Shown here one piece after another: positions 41,903 through 50,181 of a stretch of 58,718 nucleotides of DNA (position 1 is the stretch's first letter; the number at the start of each line of letters is the position of its first letter). A model generated the notes under the pieces. That model saw only the letters and a list, made by a program, of their open reading frames with translations, was not told where the DNA came from and did no database searches. Origin of the DNA: Rhizobium esperanzae (GTDB lineage Bacteria > Pseudomonadota > Alphaproteobacteria > Rhizobiales > Rhizobiaceae); the NCBI RefSeq assembly GCF_002204185.1, contig NZ_MXPU01000026.1:1-58718 (forward strand), written 5' to 3'. The position numbers were made by a program, and so were the translations under genes.

Positions 41903-43801
41903 TCAAACAAACATATCCAGGTTCTTGATCTCGCCGTCTTCTCCGAAGGCGACGAGCTCGGCGACGAAGCTCGGCAGATAGCCGGTGAAGGCATGCACCG
42001 CCTGGCCGCCGGCGCGGCCGACGAGATTGAAGATCGGCTCGACGATGATCAGCCCGGTATCCGGATCGATGCCGATCACCTCGGATATCTCGGTGACGGC
42101 GCGCCGGCCGCTTTCCAGGCGGTTGAGCTGGACGACGAGTTCGACGGCGGCGACGATCTGCTGGCGGATCGCCGTCACCGGCAGCGAACTCTGGCCCTGC
42201 AGCACCATCACCTCCAGGCGGGTCATCATGTCCTGCGGCGTGTTGGCATGCGCCGTCGTCATCGAGCCGGCATGGCCGGTGTTCATCGCCTGCAGCATGT
42301 CGATCGCCTCGGCACCGCGGCACTCGCCGACGATGATGCGGTCGGGGCGCATGCGCAGCGCGTTGCGCACCAGGTCGCGGATGGTGACGCTGGTTTCGCT
42401 CTCCGCCGTCTTCGGCCGCGATTGCAGATAGACGACGTGAATGCCGTCGAGCTGCAGTTCGGACGTGTCCTCGACGGCGACGACGCGCTCGCCGACCGGA
42501 ATGAACTGCGACAGGCTGTTCAACAGCGTCGTCTTGCCGGAGCCGGTGCCGCCGGAGACGACGATGTTCTTGCGGGCGCGCACCGCCGCCTCGAGGAAGG
42601 CGCGCATCGGTTCGCTGAGCGCGCCGGCGGCCACCAGTTTACTGATGTCGAGCCGCGATTTGCCGCCGAATTTGCGGATAGTGAGGCAGGCGCCCTTGAC
42701 GGCGAGCGGCGGGATGACGGCGTTGACGCGCGAACCGTCCGGCATGCGGAAGTCGGCCATCGCCTCGCTCTCGTTGATCGAGCGGTTGGAATCGACGGCG
42801 ATGCGCTCGATCACCTTCATCAGCTGCCGCTCATTGGCGAAGGCGAAGGGGTAGCGTTCGAGCAGGCCGAATTTTTCGACGTAGATCTCGTCATAGCGCG
42901 TCACCATGATTTCCGAGATGACGTCGAGATCCATCAGTTCCGAGATCGTGCCCCAGCGATACATCAGCTCCTCGATATTCGAGCGCAGGTGCATATGGGC
43001 GATTTCGTAACGGTCGCCGGCGTTGAACAGGGCCTGCCGGGCCTGGAAGGCGGCGCCGAACTTGGTGTCGAGCTGGGCGAAATCGGAACGGGTGGATTCG
43101 AAGTTCAGCTTCAGTTGCAGCGCCGAGATCAGCGCCTTGCCGACATCGAAGAGCCGGCGATTGTCCTGCTCTTCGCGCGAAAGGCTCGCGGCGTTCGACG
43201 AAGCGTCGCGCCGGCCGGTGCGGGCGATGCGTTTTGCCAGCCACCGGTAGACGGCGTTCTTGATGACGAGGATGACCAGATCCTGCGGCGCTGCATCCAG
43301 CGCCTCCTTGATGAACAGGTCGAGACGCTCGCGAATGCGGCTGCGCGTCTCCTCGCGGCCGAAATCGGAGGATTTGACCAGCCGGTCATATTGGGTGTCT
43401 TTTAGCAATCTCTCATGTATTTCCATCTGCAGTGCCAGCACCCGCTCCTGGTCCGGAAACTGCGTCACCGCCTCCGGCGCCGCCGCCGGCTCGACGAGCT
43501 CGATGGTGACATTCGGCACCCAGATCGACATGCCGGCCGAAACCGCCACCGGCGTGCCGGCCCTCAGCGGCTGGTCGTCGACCCGCGTCGGGTTGCGCCC
43601 ATGATGCTGCACCGACCAGCCCTGGCCTGACTTGCGCAGCACGAATTGCGGCGAGGAGACGTGGCTGCCGCGCAGGCGCACGACACCGGCGCCGGCGGGA
43701 AGCGAAAGCGTGCTGCTTTCGCCGACGAAATAGGTCTCGTTCGCCAAGAGCGGGATCACTTCCCGTCCGCTGCCGTCCTCATAGGAAATCTTCAACAGCA
43801 T
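41903..43801 (-). CDS. tadA: Tad pilus ATPase TadA/CpaF with N-terminal FHA-like domain
   Basis: A 632-residue secretion ATPase. The C-terminal two thirds are a CpaF-type motor: MRAFLEAAVRARKNIVVSGGTGSGKTTLLNSL (Walker A), ERVVAVEDTSELQL (Asp box), MRPDRIIVGECRGAEAIDMLQAMNTGHAGSMTTAHAN (Walker B and His box). The first 105 residues are an FHA-like domain (VRLRGSHVSSPQFVLRK...NPTRVDDQPLRAGT), unusual for this family, where the protein normally begins near residue 150. It suggests regulation or recruitment by Thr phosphorylation, in keeping with the FHA protein at the operon end. Confidence 0.9.
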   Translation of the reverse strand: MLLKISYEDGSGREVIPLLANETYFVGESSTLSLPAGAGVVRLRGSHVSSPQFVLRKSGQGWSVQHHGRNPTRVDDQPLRAGTPVAVSAGMSIWVPNVTIELVEPAAAPEAVTQFPDQERVLALQMEIHERLLKDTQYDRLVKSSDFGREETRSRIRERLDLFIKEALDAAPQDLVILVIKNAVYRWLAKRIARTGRRDASSNAASLSREEQDNRRLFDVGKALISALQLKLNFESTRSDFAQLDTKFGAAFQARQALFNAGDRYEIAHMHLRSNIEELMYRWGTISELMDLDVISEIMVTRYDEIYVEKFGLLERYPFAFANERQLMKVIERIAVDSNRSINESEAMADFRMPDGSRVNAVIPPLAVKGACLTIRKFGGKSRLDISKLVAAGALSEPMRAFLEAAVRARKNIVVSGGTGSGKTTLLNSLSQFIPVGERVVAVEDTSELQLDGIHVVYLQSRPKTAESETSVTIRDLVRNALRMRPDRIIVGECRGAEAIDMLQAMNTGHAGSMTTAHANTPQDMMTRLEVMVLQGQSSLPVTAIRQQIVAAVELVVQLNRLESGRRAVTEISEVIGIDPDTGLIIVEPIFNLVGRAGGQAVHAFTGYLPSFVAELVAFGEDGEIKNLDMFV

Positions 43802-43820
43802 GGCTCAATCCCCGAAACGA

Positions 43821-44750
43821 TCACATGCGCGTCCAGTTGATGCTCGGCAGGTCTTCGACGCTATTGTCCGTCGGATTGCGCAGCACGAGGTTGAGGCTGC
43901 CATTCGCCTGGCCCATGGCGAAGATCAGCATCTCGGCTTCCGACGGCGTCACTTCCACCGTCACGTGATTATAGCTGCTATTGGCCTTGGTGACCGCACC
44001 TTCCGGGGTGGTCGCCGCGCCGACGGCGAGCACCTTGACGTTCTGCAGGAAGGTGCGGGTGACGACGCGGGTGCGCGAGCTGATGCCGAGCTTGTAGTCC
44101 TGCGCCTGCTTCCGGTAGGCGTTGACGTCGTTTTCGTCGGCGCCCGGATATTGCGTGAGATAGTTCTTCAGCATCTGCTCGACCGGCGAGGGCGGCTGGG
44201 CCGGCGCCGCCGGTGCGGCGGGCGCCTGGCCGGGTGCGGTCGGGGGCTGCCCGGGCGTTCCCGGCTGCGTCGCGGCGGGCGGCGCCACCGGCTCGACCGG
44301 TTCATCGACCGTGCCGAGAATATCGACATAGCTGCCCGGCTCGACGAAATGGCCGACCGCCTCGGCGGCGTTGACCGGCAGGGTGAGCGCCCGCTTGCCG
44401 GGCGCGATCATCGTCGTCAGCCGCCCGCCGTCGGTATCGTCGAAATACTGGAAGAGCAGTACCGAGCCAGCCGGAATGTCGGCCGCGGCCGTCCGGTCCT
44501 TCAGCCATTCCTGGTAGGCGCTGGCGGCTGGAACGGCGAGCTTGGCAAGCGGGCCGAAGCTTTCCGGCAGCATCACCGGTTCGGCGAGCATGTCCGGGGT
44601 GATCGCCTGTCCTCTCGTCACCTTCTTGTCGGGCTGGAGCCGCATGAAGGCATAGGCCACCTGCTCGTTCTTGACGCTCTCGGTCCAGAAGTAGAGGAGA
44701 ACGCCGGTGATGAGCCCGACGATGACAGCGGCAATGAGCTTCCAGTTCAT
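43821..44750 (-). CDS. cpaB: Flp pilus assembly protein CpaB/RcpC
   Basis: A 309-residue protein with one N-terminal membrane helix (KLIAAVIVGLITGVLLYF) and a SAF domain (about 40-95; KKVTRGQAITPDMLAEP). The RcpC/CpaB core follows (about 105-290; GKRALTLPVNAAEAVGHFVEPGSYVDILGTV...RTFLQNVKVLAVGA...VTVEVTPSEAEMLIFAMGQANGSLNLVLRNP), interrupted by a Pro/Ala/Gln-rich insert (about 155-195). In Tad systems it works in the periplasm with the secretin. It overlaps the upstream gene by four bases. Confidence 0.92.
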   Translation of the reverse strand: MNWKLIAAVIVGLITGVLLYFWTESVKNEQVAYAFMRLQPDKKVTRGQAITPDMLAEPVMLPESFGPLAKLAVPAASAYQEWLKDRTAAADIPAGSVLLFQYFDDTDGGRLTTMIAPGKRALTLPVNAAEAVGHFVEPGSYVDILGTVDEPVEPVAPPAATQPGTPGQPPTAPGQAPAAPAAPAQPPSPVEQMLKNYLTQYPGADENDVNAYRKQAQDYKLGISSRTRVVTRTFLQNVKVLAVGAATTPEGAVTKANSSYNHVTVEVTPSEAEMLIFAMGQANGSLNLVLRNPTDNSVEDLPSINWTRM

Positions 44751-45661
44751 GGTGTTGTTCCCCCTACGAAGGCTTGCCTGATTTGAATGACCTCAACGGT
44801 CCTGCCGTCGGTTTTGCTTTTGGTGTAGAGAACATTGGCTTCGACGCTGCCGCGTCGGCCATAAAGCGCGGTGACCCCGCCGCGCTCAGCCGGCGGCGTT
44901 TCGATGGTGAAGCCGTCGCGGACAAGCAGATCGGCGCGCTGATCGGACCAATGCCCGGCGGCAAGCGTGCCCTTCGACACGACCGTGCGCGACATATGAC
45001 CTTTGTCATGGTCGCCGATATCGCTCAACACCTCGACGCCGGCCGGCGGACGCAGCGACATCGGCAGCTTGCCGACATCGGCAGGCGCGGCGAAAGCCGG
45101 CAGCGTCGCGGCGACATCGTCGAAGCGGCTCATCAGCACCTCGGTCATCGGCGCATTTGCGGGCCGGCGGATCATGATCGAAACGCCCGGGATCGGCGCT
45201 CTCGCCGACGGAGTGTTCGGATCCTGCCGTCGCATATAGGCGAGCGCAGCCTCGCCGTCGCCGTCGAAGAAGCGCACGACAACGGCAAGATCGTCTCGGA
45301 TGCGGCTTACCTTCGGAACGATCATCATGTTGGCGGCGATGACGGCGGTCAGTTCCTCCCGGTCGCTGCTTTTCGGCATGGCGGGCCGGGTATTGGCGGC
45401 CAGCACCCGCAGCCACTCGTCGGTGATATCGGAAATGCTGCGATCGCTCTGGTACGGCGTGAACTCGAGCGGCTGGCCGTTGATGACGAGATCGCGCGGC
45501 GCCCGTTCCGGGGTCCCGAGGATCCCGGCCAGCATCGAATTCAGCGTCACCCGGATATCCTTATAGATCTCGGCGCGCCCCGGTGTGGCCAATATCACGG
45601 CGAGCCCGACGACCAGGGCCGTACCGAGGAGATGAACGGAAATGCGCGACCGCTGTGCCAT
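44747..45661 (-). CDS. Tad-locus periplasmic protein of unknown function
   Basis: A 304-residue protein from the ATG at 45661. A signal peptide (ISVHLLGTALVVGLAVILATPGRA) precedes a soluble alpha/beta mature part; DRSISDITDEWLRVLAANTRPAMPKSSDREELTAVI and a C-terminal segment with VIQIRQAFVGGTTP show no motif I can name. It is tightly packed between a TadE-like gene and cpaB (four-base overlap), so a role in pilus biogenesis is likely from context only. Confidence 0.7.
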   Translation of the reverse strand: MAQRSRISVHLLGTALVVGLAVILATPGRAEIYKDIRVTLNSMLAGILGTPERAPRDLVINGQPLEFTPYQSDRSISDITDEWLRVLAANTRPAMPKSSDREELTAVIAANMMIVPKVSRIRDDLAVVVRFFDGDGEAALAYMRRQDPNTPSARAPIPGVSIMIRRPANAPMTEVLMSRFDDVAATLPAFAAPADVGKLPMSLRPPAGVEVLSDIGDHDKGHMSRTVVSKGTLAAGHWSDQRADLLVRDGFTIETPPAERGGVTALYGRRGSVEANVLYTKSKTDGRTVEVIQIRQAFVGGTTP

Positions 45662-45662
45662 G

Positions 45663-46343
45663 TCACTTCGCCCCCGGAAAGACGCCGTCGAAGAGATCGC
45701 CGGAATCGCTGGCCACATCACGGATCTCCCGGCGCAGCGTCGGATCGTAGCCGCGGCGCGTGGTGTCGTTGTTGTGCGAAATGAACAGCGTCGAGTCGTC
45801 CACTGTGAACGCATCCTTCCAGCGGATGCTGCGGATGGTGTCGAGATCGTCGGAATCCCTGAACTTGTAGACGCGGTCGGCGGTCGCGGTCACCAGCTGC
45901 GGCTTCTCGTCGGCAAGCTCGCCGACCATATCGCCGAAGTCGCGACCGTTACCGTTGAGGGTGTTCTGCACGTCGTCCCAGATAAAGGTCCGCTGAGGAT
46001 CGCCGCCGCCTTCATGCGAAGGCGTGCGCGAACAGTTGATCGCGTCTCCTCCGGGCAGGGCCGGCAGGGCCGGGATCGGAAACAAGTTCGAGAAATCCGA
46101 CGTGCAGTTGAGGCCAGACGCCTCGGCGAAGGCTGAATTGCGCATGGCAAGCATGGTCGCGACCTTCTTGGTGGAGATCTTGTTGGCGTGAATGACGAAG
46201 ATCACGATCAGCAGAATAACCGGCGCGGCGAGCACGAATTCGATCGAGGCCAGGCCGCGCCGGTCGCGGTGCAGCCGCATCATGAAGCCGCCGGCCGGAG
46301 CGCCGATCGCTTGCTCAGTGTGTGTTGACGGCAGCCCAGGCAT
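45663..46343 (-). CDS. TadE/TadG-like pseudopilin
   Basis: A 226-residue protein. RDRRGLASIEFVLAAPVILLIVIFVIHANKIS is the TadE-type prepilin-like N-terminus: a basic leader, Glu and a hydrophobic helix. The extracytoplasmic part is Asp/Thr-rich. The ATG at 46343 has a strong GGGAGGAG site and overlaps the previous gene by 29 bases; the ATG at 46283 (MMRLHR) is an alternative closer to the usual TadE beginning. Probably a minor pilus component. Confidence 0.82.
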   Translation of the reverse strand: MPGLPSTHTEQAIGAPAGGFMMRLHRDRRGLASIEFVLAAPVILLIVIFVIHANKISTKKVATMLAMRNSAFAEASGLNCTSDFSNLFPIPALPALPGGDAINCSRTPSHEGGGDPQRTFIWDDVQNTLNGNGRDFGDMVGELADEKPQLVTATADRVYKFRDSDDLDTIRSIRWKDAFTVDDSTLFISHNNDTTRRGYDPTLRREIRDVASDSGDLFDGVFPGAK

Positions 46344-47958
46344 TGGCTCCTCCCTGGTCGAAGACCCGTGTCAGGCCGGTGAAGCTGTCGGCGGCCGGGC
46401 TCTGTTTGATGGTGCCGGAAACCGCGCCGATATCGTCGGCGAGGGTCGCCGGCGCCAGCGAGGCAAGCCAGTCCTGGGTGTAGAGGTCGAAGGCCGTGTA
46501 ATTATGGACCCAGCTCTGCGCCAGCGCATAAGCGGACGGCGTCTTGTCCTTGAACAGCCGAACCTGGAGCCTGGCGCGCGGCGCGCGCGAAACGATCGCC
46601 AGCGTCTGGTAATCGGTGAGTTGGTCGCCTCCGAAGGGCGTGAAGTTGAAGGGGATGCGTCCCTTCAGCCAATAGGGCTTCGGGAAGGAGAGGAGCGGCA
46701 GGCTGGCGCCGCTCACTGAGATCGCCCCGCCCGCCGGGCCGCAGACCTGGTTCCAGATCATGTCGAACTTGCGGGTGAAGTCGTTCTCGTCCTTCGTCTG
46801 CGAGTCGGAATAGCGCGGCGGCACGTCGATCGGCAGCTGGAACGGATTGGTAATGCCGAAGCCGACGCCGAAGACTTTGTCGGCGATCCAGAAGCTGGCA
46901 TCGAGCGTCAGCTCCTGCCACCAGCTGAGATCGCCGGCATATTGTTCGACAATCGCCTTGAACGGGACCTTGCTCAGATAGGCCGGCCCGAAGGCTTCAT
47001 AGAAGATGTAGAACTCCACCAGTTGATTGTCGATGCCGCTCTTGTGGTTGACCCAGTCGCGGATATGGCTGCCGTCGACGCCGCCCGCGGTCAATGGACC
47101 CTTGCCGTTGGGGAAGCCGCGATTGGCGTATTCGCCGCGCATCAGGAACGGATCCTGTCCCTGGGTGCCATAGGACATGGCAAGGCACATTTCGGTATAG
47201 GCAGCGGCCGGGTTGATGCCGTCACGATCGACCGGCAGGTTGCCGCCGGCGCCTTCCCCGGCCTGGCCACAGGATTCGCAGGGCGGATGGAAGACGACGT
47301 GATCCGACTTGTTCAAACGCACCAGATGCAAGGCGTCGTTGCCGACCCGCTCGGGAAAGCTTTCGACCAGGTAATCGTTGAGATCGTTCATCGCATCGAT
47401 GATGTCACTGGACTTGTTGATGAGACCCAGGGGATCGTATTTGACCTGCGCCGCCACCGTATAGGCGATCGCCTTGGTGGCTTCGGTCGCGCGGAACCCC
47501 TGGAACGCCAGGCAAGCGCCGTAGATGATGCCGCCGACGATCGGGACCTTCTGCCAGCCGGGGCAATAGGGCATCGGCGGAAGCGGCGGCAGGAGCGACG
47601 CCGGTCCGAAGCCTTCGGTGAAGGAATACTGGGCGAGTTTCGCCAGAATGGCGGCCGAGCGCAGCGCCAGTTCCGCGGTGGTCAGCTGGTAGGCGACCGA
47701 CGTCGCCATGACCACGGTTGCCTGCGAGGAGGCGACATTGTTCATCGCCATGATGTTGAGATAGCGCGCCTCCCAATCGGCATGGACGAGTGCGGCGGCA
47801 TCGGCGGTATCCTGCGTGCGCTGCTTGTCATAGATCATCTGCCCGGTGTTCAGGATCCACACGATCATCAGCGCGAGCGCGATCGTCATGTAGAGGATGA
47901 TCGGAGACAGGAAGCCGCGCTGGTCGCGGTGCAGGCGATGGATGAAGGACGGTGTCAT
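46315..47958 (-). CDS. TadG-like pilus-associated protein
   Basis: A 547-residue protein from the ATG at 47958; the longer open frame covers the previous gene. HRDQRGFLSPIILYMTIALALMIVWILNTGQMIYDKQRTQDTADAAALVHADWEARYLNIMAMNN is the TadG-type N-terminal helix with the D.ADAAAL motif. The large extracytoplasmic part has several Cys pairs (MPYCPGWQ, PPCESCGQ) and no von Willebrand A motif that I can see. It overlaps its neighbours on both sides, so it is part of the Tad operon. Confidence 0.82.
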   Translation of the reverse strand: MTPSFIHRLHRDQRGFLSPIILYMTIALALMIVWILNTGQMIYDKQRTQDTADAAALVHADWEARYLNIMAMNNVASSQATVVMATSVAYQLTTAELALRSAAILAKLAQYSFTEGFGPASLLPPLPPMPYCPGWQKVPIVGGIIYGACLAFQGFRATEATKAIAYTVAAQVKYDPLGLINKSSDIIDAMNDLNDYLVESFPERVGNDALHLVRLNKSDHVVFHPPCESCGQAGEGAGGNLPVDRDGINPAAAYTEMCLAMSYGTQGQDPFLMRGEYANRGFPNGKGPLTAGGVDGSHIRDWVNHKSGIDNQLVEFYIFYEAFGPAYLSKVPFKAIVEQYAGDLSWWQELTLDASFWIADKVFGVGFGITNPFQLPIDVPPRYSDSQTKDENDFTRKFDMIWNQVCGPAGGAISVSGASLPLLSFPKPYWLKGRIPFNFTPFGGDQLTDYQTLAIVSRAPRARLQVRLFKDKTPSAYALAQSWVHNYTAFDLYTQDWLASLAPATLADDIGAVSGTIKQSPAADSFTGLTRVFDQGGANAWAAVNTH

Positions 47959-48752
47959 AGCAGGTTCACCTCCGCCGTCGAAATCGTGTAATAGCGCCCG
48001 TCCTTCCGCTGGCCGCGGGCAAAGACCCAGCCGGCATATTCGAGCAGCAGGAAGCGCGCTTCGACCTTGGCCGTGACAGGCACATGCGGCGAGCGGTTGA
48101 TGGCGGCATAGAGCGCCATCGGGGCGCGGTCGACGGTGACCGTGACGTTCTGCGGGTCGAACATGTAACGGGCCTGGTTGCGCATCGCGCGCCAGTTCTT
48201 CGACAGGCCCGAGGCGTCGGCAAGGCTCTTCAGCGCCTCTTCCGGCGGCTGGCAGGCGCCGACGCATTTCAGCTGGTCGTAGGGGGCCGCCGGGATCAGC
48301 GCCAGGCGGGCGGCAAGATCGGCCTTGCCCGCTGCAGCATCGTTATCGCAGGTCTTGGGGCCGATGAAGCTGTGGATGGTGATCGGCAGGGCCGGGCAGA
48401 AATAGACGCGGGCGCTGCGAGCCGCCGCATAGGCGGCATAGTGGGTGAAGAGGTGGTTCTTCGCCAGGATCGTGAACTGAAAGACCACGAACATGAAGAA
48501 GACGAAGATCGGCGTAACCAGCACGAAATCCATCATCGTCGTGCTGCCCGAGATATCGCCGTGAAGCTCCGACATCCGGCGCCGGCGGGCGGAAAGCCGC
48601 GGCAGCAGCAGCATCGAGGTTAGCAACAGCATGGCGATCGCGAAGGTGCCGAGAAGCGCGCCGTGATCCTGAGGGATCCAGAAGGTCCGCGAGTGCAGGA
48701 TCGAACTCCAGAAAGCACCGTCGAAAGTGGGGCGTTCGAGTTCCGCGCGCAT
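47955..48752 (-). CDS. TadE-like pseudopilin with extra N-terminal segment
   Basis: A 265-residue protein. An extra N-terminal membrane helix (about 34-50; LLGTFAIAMLLLTSMLLL) precedes a TadE-type segment (SGSTTMMDFVLVTPIFVFFMFVVFQFTILAKNHLFTHYAAYAAARSARVYFC, about 68-120). The mature part carries Cys pairs (KTCDN, KCVGACQPP). The extra helix is unusual for TadE and may be retained or cleaved. It lies between the prepilin peptidase and TadG-like genes. Confidence 0.78.
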   Translation of the reverse strand: MRAELERPTFDGAFWSSILHSRTFWIPQDHGALLGTFAIAMLLLTSMLLLPRLSARRRRMSELHGDISGSTTMMDFVLVTPIFVFFMFVVFQFTILAKNHLFTHYAAYAAARSARVYFCPALPITIHSFIGPKTCDNDAAAGKADLAARLALIPAAPYDQLKCVGACQPPEEALKSLADASGLSKNWRAMRNQARYMFDPQNVTVTVDRAPMALYAAINRSPHVPVTAKVEARFLLLEYAGWVFARGQRKDGRYYTISTAEVNLL

Positions 48753-48757
48753 TGCCG

Positions 48758-49321
48758 TTACCTCACGAGTGAAAGAGGGGTGAAATCAGGCATGAACAGG
48801 CACCAGAGAAGTCCGAGAGCGGCGGCGACGCCGAAACGGACGGTATGATGGGTTTCGCGCGGCTTCAGCACCGAGGCGGCATCGCGGAAACCGGCGGGCA
48901 GAAGCAGGGCGAACAGGCCGAGGCTTCGCACGAGCACGCTCCATTGAACCCGCCGCGCCATCGAGAAGACGGCAATCGTGCCGCCGATCATCAGCGATGC
49001 GAGCGTCACGTCGATGGCCGGCCAGAGGCCGAGAACGGCGCCGAGCGCCGCCATCAGCTTGACATCACCGCCGCCGCAGCCTCCGGCTGCGAAGGCGATG
49101 ATGAAGATCAGGCCTGAGGCAAGGAGGCCGGCAAAAGCCAGGCCGACCCCCGCGAGACCGCCGCCGATCGCCGCCAGCATGAACCCGGCAAGCAGGCAGG
49201 GATAGGTGACGGCGTTCGGGATCTGACCATGGCGGTGATCGAACACCGCCGCGGTCGTGGCGCAGGCGACGGCAAGAGCCGCCGCCGCTGGCATCAGGGT
49301 CAGATCGTAGGTCATGTCCAT
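48758..49321 (-). CDS. cpaA: Prepilin peptidase CpaA/TadV (A24 family)
   Basis: A 187-residue membrane protein of about six helices. FDHRHGQIPNAVTYP contains the first catalytic Asp and GGCGGGDVKLMAALG the GxGD motif with the second, as in A24 type IV prepilin peptidases. It would process the pilin-like proteins encoded next to it. Length fits the short CpaA/TadV form without the methylase part. It sits between the pilin-like gene and the TadE-like gene. Confidence 0.92.
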   Translation of the reverse strand: MDMTYDLTLMPAAAALAVACATTAAVFDHRHGQIPNAVTYPCLLAGFMLAAIGGGLAGVGLAFAGLLASGLIFIIAFAAGGCGGGDVKLMAALGAVLGLWPAIDVTLASLMIGGTIAVFSMARRVQWSVLVRSLGLFALLLPAGFRDAASVLKPRETHHTVRFGVAAALGLLWCLFMPDFTPLSLVR

Positions 49322-49335
49322 GACACCGACCCCGC

Positions 49336-49539
49336 TTATTGGCCCGGCTCAGGAATTCTCTCGGCGTCGGAGAGAGCCGTATTCTTTTCGTTGAACCATT
49401 CGCCGATCTGTTTGCCGAATGCGAGCAGGAGCAGCATCAGCGGAATGACGATCAGGGCGACGGCGAGGACGATCTGGGCCATGTCGCCGCGTTCGTCCTT
49501 GTGAAGTGCAATTGCGAGAGTCTTGAGTTTTGCAAACAT
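49336..49539 (-). CDS. Flp-type pilin-like protein
   Basis: A 67-residue protein from the ATG at 49539, with a GAGGA site eight bases upstream. KDERGDMAQIVLAVALIVIPLMLLLLAFGKQIGEWFNEK is a short basic/acidic leader followed by one hydrophobic helix, in the position of a Flp pilin right before the prepilin peptidase gene. It departs from the usual Flp motif (G(A)TAIEYGL) after the leader, having GDMAQ instead of an EY pair. It is therefore either a divergent pilin or a minor subunit. Confidence 0.75.
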   Translation of the reverse strand: MFAKLKTLAIALHKDERGDMAQIVLAVALIVIPLMLLLLAFGKQIGEWFNEKNTALSDAERIPEPGQ

Positions 49540-50049
49540 CTGCGTATTCCTCGTTCCATGGTTTGTTTCGGATCGAAGACCTTGATGAAGAAGAAGCAAG
49601 CATACGCCATCGATCCGAACCAGCACGTTGCTCGTTCCAATGATTTTTTCTGCTTCTGCTTTTCTTCCCCGGTCGCCAACGCTTGTTGAGCAACATCATT
49701 AAGACCCAAGAGTGCGCCCAAGGCCAGCCCTCCGTCAAGCAAACGGAAGGCAGGGTTCCAATTGTCTTGGAGGCGTCGCCTGCAGACAGGCGGTTGACGG
49801 TGGCGTTTTCAGGCTAAGAGGCTGATTAAGCTTTAATTTTTTTGGGTGAGGCATGCAGCGGAGCGATTTTCGCGGATATCGTCTGCTGCTCCATTATTGG
49901 TCAATGGTTTCAAAGCGATAGAAGAGGCGGAAGCAAGGCGGCCATAGTGGCGGGCGGGCGAGGGCGCCCCCATGGCGTTGCTTGCCGATCTGGATTAAGC
50001 TCGTCTTCAATATTGGCTATGGCCCGTCAGTCGTTCCGGAGACAAAACC
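49540..50049. other. Divergent regulatory region between Tad operon and second CpaF gene
   Basis: A 510-base gap without a convincing gene. CGCCTG/CAGGCG (49777-49792) is a perfect short hairpin with a CAGA loop. A notably AT-rich stretch (about 49825-49850, with a run of seven T) is a good candidate for a promoter of the divergent operons. No promoter hexamers are assigned. Confidence 0.45.
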
Positions 50050-50181
50050 ATGGAAACGATGAGCAGCGTCTTGATACTTGCATTGGTCCTCATTCCACTG
50101 ATGTTGTTCTTTCCGACTGCTGTCCAGATGATGGTAACGCTGTTCGGCATGAGCTCCGTCCTCGTCGGGATGCCGCTCTGA
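50050..50181 (+). CDS. 43-residue hydrophobic pilin-like protein
   Basis: ATG at 50050 with GGAG seven bases upstream; the product reads METMSSVLILALVLIPLMLF..., one membrane helix and a Met-rich tail. Its stop overlaps the start of the CpaF-like gene by one base (TGATG), so translation is coupled. VLILALVLIPLML resembles IVLAVALIVIPLML of the pilin-like protein at 49336-49539. It may be a tiny pilin-like or motor-anchoring peptide; function inferred from position only. Confidence 0.6.
   Translation: METMSSVLILALVLIPLMLFFPTAVQMMVTLFGMSSVLVGMPL

Noticed and set aside
41783..43405. 540-codon open frame on the plus strand
   Set aside because: Antisense to the TadA ATPase gene, which has all ATPase motifs.
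46942..47991. 349-codon open frame on the plus strand
   Set aside because: Antisense to the TadG-like gene; no start signal and no recognisable domain.
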